Source: Planctomycetota bacterium (GTDB taxonomy: Bacteria; Planctomycetota; Brocadiia; SM23-32; JAKLEA01). From it: a stretch of 64,000 bases of DNA. The notes under the pieces were generated by a model. The model made no database searches. It saw nothing but the letters and a program-made list of their open reading frames with translations, and had not been told where the DNA came from. How positions within the stretch are numbered: position 1 is the stretch's first letter; each line of letters begins with the position of its first letter. Positions 63,056 to 64,000 of the stretch are shown here, piece by piece. The stretch lies in the NCBI GenBank assembly GCA_022711755.1, contig JAKLEA010000004.1, positions 186,001 to 250,000 of the forward strand, in the 5' to 3' direction. The position numbers and the translations under genes were made by a program.

Positions 63056-64000
63056 ATGGCGTCAGAATCGTCTCTGAACAAACAAAATCGGGGAATGTTC
63101 CGTGCATCATGTGTTCCGGCGATTGTCTTTCTCGTCGTCGGAATCTGCGCCGAAGGCGGAGAAAGGCGAATGATAAAGACCGCAGAAATCAGGATCAGGG
63201 ACCCATTCATCGTGCCCGATAACGGCGCCTATCACATGTACGGCACGAAGGTGCAGAACTGCTGGAGCGGGCCGGGGCAGGGATTTGAGGTTTTCACAAG
63301 CGCGGACCTTGAGAATTGGGAAGCGCCCGTCATGGTTTTCACCCCGCCGAAGGGTTTCTGGGCGGATCGCAACTTCTGGGCGCCGGAGGTTCATCGGTAT
63401 CGCGGGCGTTGGCATATGTTCGCGTCATTCAAGTCCGAGACGGCCTGCCGTGGCACACAGATTCTTGTTTCCGACTCGCTCAAAGGCCCTTTTGCGCCGA
63501 TCAGCGACGGCCCCGTCACACCGCGCGACTGGGATTGCCTGGACGGGACATTCTTCCTTGACGCCGAAGGCAATCCCTGGATCGTCTTCTGCCACGAGTG
63601 GACCCAGATTCGCGACGGGGGGATGTGCGCCATGAGCCTGACGCCGGACCTAAAGGCTCCCGCCGGCGAACCGATTACGCTCTTCCACGCATCCGCTGCG
63701 CCCTGGAAGCGAAAAGACCCCGATCAGAAGGATTTCGTCACCGACGGCCCCTTCATGCATCGCTGCGCGAACGGAGCGCTGCTCATGCTCTGGTCCAGCT
63801 TCGGCGACGCCGGCTACGCGATCGGAACCGCCCGCTCCGCCACCGGGAAGATTACCGGCCCCTGGACGCAGGACCCCGTCCCCATCTTCGCCCGGGACGG
63901 CGGGCATGGCATGGTTTTCAAGACGTTCGACGGGCGGCTCATGTTGAGCATCCACGCCCCGAACAAGTCGCCTGATGAGAAACCTTTCTTTGTTTCGCTT
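63056..64000 (+). CDS. GH43-like glycosidase, N-terminal part (3' end outside window)
   Basis: The frame is open for 315 codons to the window edge. The start is ATG 63056, or ATG 63095, which begins the hydrophobic leader (MFRASCVPAIVFLVVGICAE). Five-bladed propeller motifs are visible: IRIRDPFIVPDNGAYHMYGT with the catalytic-base Asp, FWAPEVHRYRGRWHMFAS, and DCLDGTFFLDAEGNPWIVF with the pKa-tuning Asp. Where GH43 enzymes usually have the acid Glu in an EGP motif, this reads FVTDGPFMHR. An arabinan or xylan exo-activity is the family expectation, but the altered acid residue leaves activity open. No strong ribosome site was found. Confidence 0.78.
   Translation, partial: MASESSLNKQNRGMFRASCVPAIVFLVVGICAEGGERRMIKTAEIRIRDPFIVPDNGAYHMYGTKVQNCWSGPGQGFEVFTSADLENWEAPVMVFTPPKGFWADRNFWAPEVHRYRGRWHMFASFKSETACRGTQILVSDSLKGPFAPISDGPVTPRDWDCLDGTFFLDAEGNPWIVFCHEWTQIRDGGMCAMSLTPDLKAPAGEPITLFHASAAPWKRKDPDQKDFVTDGPFMHRCANGALLMLWSSFGDAGYAIGTARSATGKITGPWTQDPVPIFARDGGHGMVFKTFDGRLMLSIHAPNKSPDEKPFFVSL

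Noticed and set aside
1..64000. tRNA, rRNA, integrase, transposase or CRISPR-Cas genes
   Set aside because: None was seen by eye in the intergenic regions or among the proteins; a covariance-model scan would be needed to exclude small RNA genes fully.

Overview
The window is GC-rich chromosomal DNA from a free-living, carbohydrate-degrading bacterium. No rRNA, tRNA, CRISPR array, prophage or transposase gene was seen. The gene content points to the Planctomycetota/Lentisphaerota/Kiritimatiellota (PVC) sphere or a neighbouring lineage. The clues are exported Gfo/Idh/MocA oxidoreductases with a Tat leader, a PmoA-like (DUF6807-type) protein, sugar isomerase-like TIM barrels, many large exported glycoside hydrolases without SusC/SusD, a PEP-CTERM protein, FG-GAP proteins and zinc-ribbon/Yip1-like membrane proteins. 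I cannot fix the phylum from sequence reading alone.

Layout. 1-7.4 kb: the end of a large surface protein, then a minus-strand tetrapyrrole operon (hemB, cobA-hemD fusion, hemA, with no hemC) that runs into an exopolysaccharide-initiating sugar phosphotransferase. 7.4-16.6 kb: a PmoA-like protein, a MITE-like element, a GT4 glycosyltransferase, a 1797-residue protein carrying both a GH36 and a GH2 enzyme, and a NagD-type HAD phosphatase. 16.9-34.1 kb: a plus-strand catabolic block with an M20 peptidase, a Gfo/Idh oxidoreductase, a LamG protein, a sugar isomerase-like protein, a GH9 lipoprotein, an isochorismatase-fold protein coupled to a polysaccharide deacetylase, a protein with twelve calcium loops, and a GH20-type enzyme. 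34.1-36.1 kb: tandem zinc-ribbon/Yip1-like genes with a truncated third copy. 36.2-44.4 kb: membrane proteins, including an MFS-HEAT fusion, a CstA-type permease, an exported esterase, an MscS channel fused to a ParB-like domain, and an Nramp-like transporter. 44.5-51.3 kb: a possible small RNA, a Tat-exported oxidoreductase, a conserved nuclease-like orphan, a URO-D-family protein, and a rearranged dihydropyrimidine-dehydrogenase-like flavoprotein. 51.5-53.6 kb: two Flp pilin genes behind a textbook sigma-54 promoter, then eda and bioY. 53.6-64 kb: a GH38 mannosidase coupled to a GT39-like transferase, a PEP-CTERM protein, a transglutaminase-like protein, a duplicated amidohydrolase with one dead half, and the start of a GH43-like enzyme.

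How it fits together. The exported hydrolases (GH36, GH2, GH9, GH20, GH38, GH43-like), the deacetylase and the esterase would release sugars from mixed plant, algal or host glycans. The oxidoreductases, isomerase-like protein, KDPG aldolase and NagD-type phosphatase would handle the products inside the cell. The EPS transferase, GT4, GT39, PEP-CTERM protein and Flp pilins belong to the cell surface. Housekeeping-type promoters are readable: a TTGACA-like -35 recurs 16-18 bp from a TATAAT-like -10 in front of several operons. The least ordinary items are the MscS-ParB fusion, the GH36-GH2 double enzyme, the half-dead double amidohydrolase, the rearranged DPD-like protein and the sigma-54-driven pilin pair.
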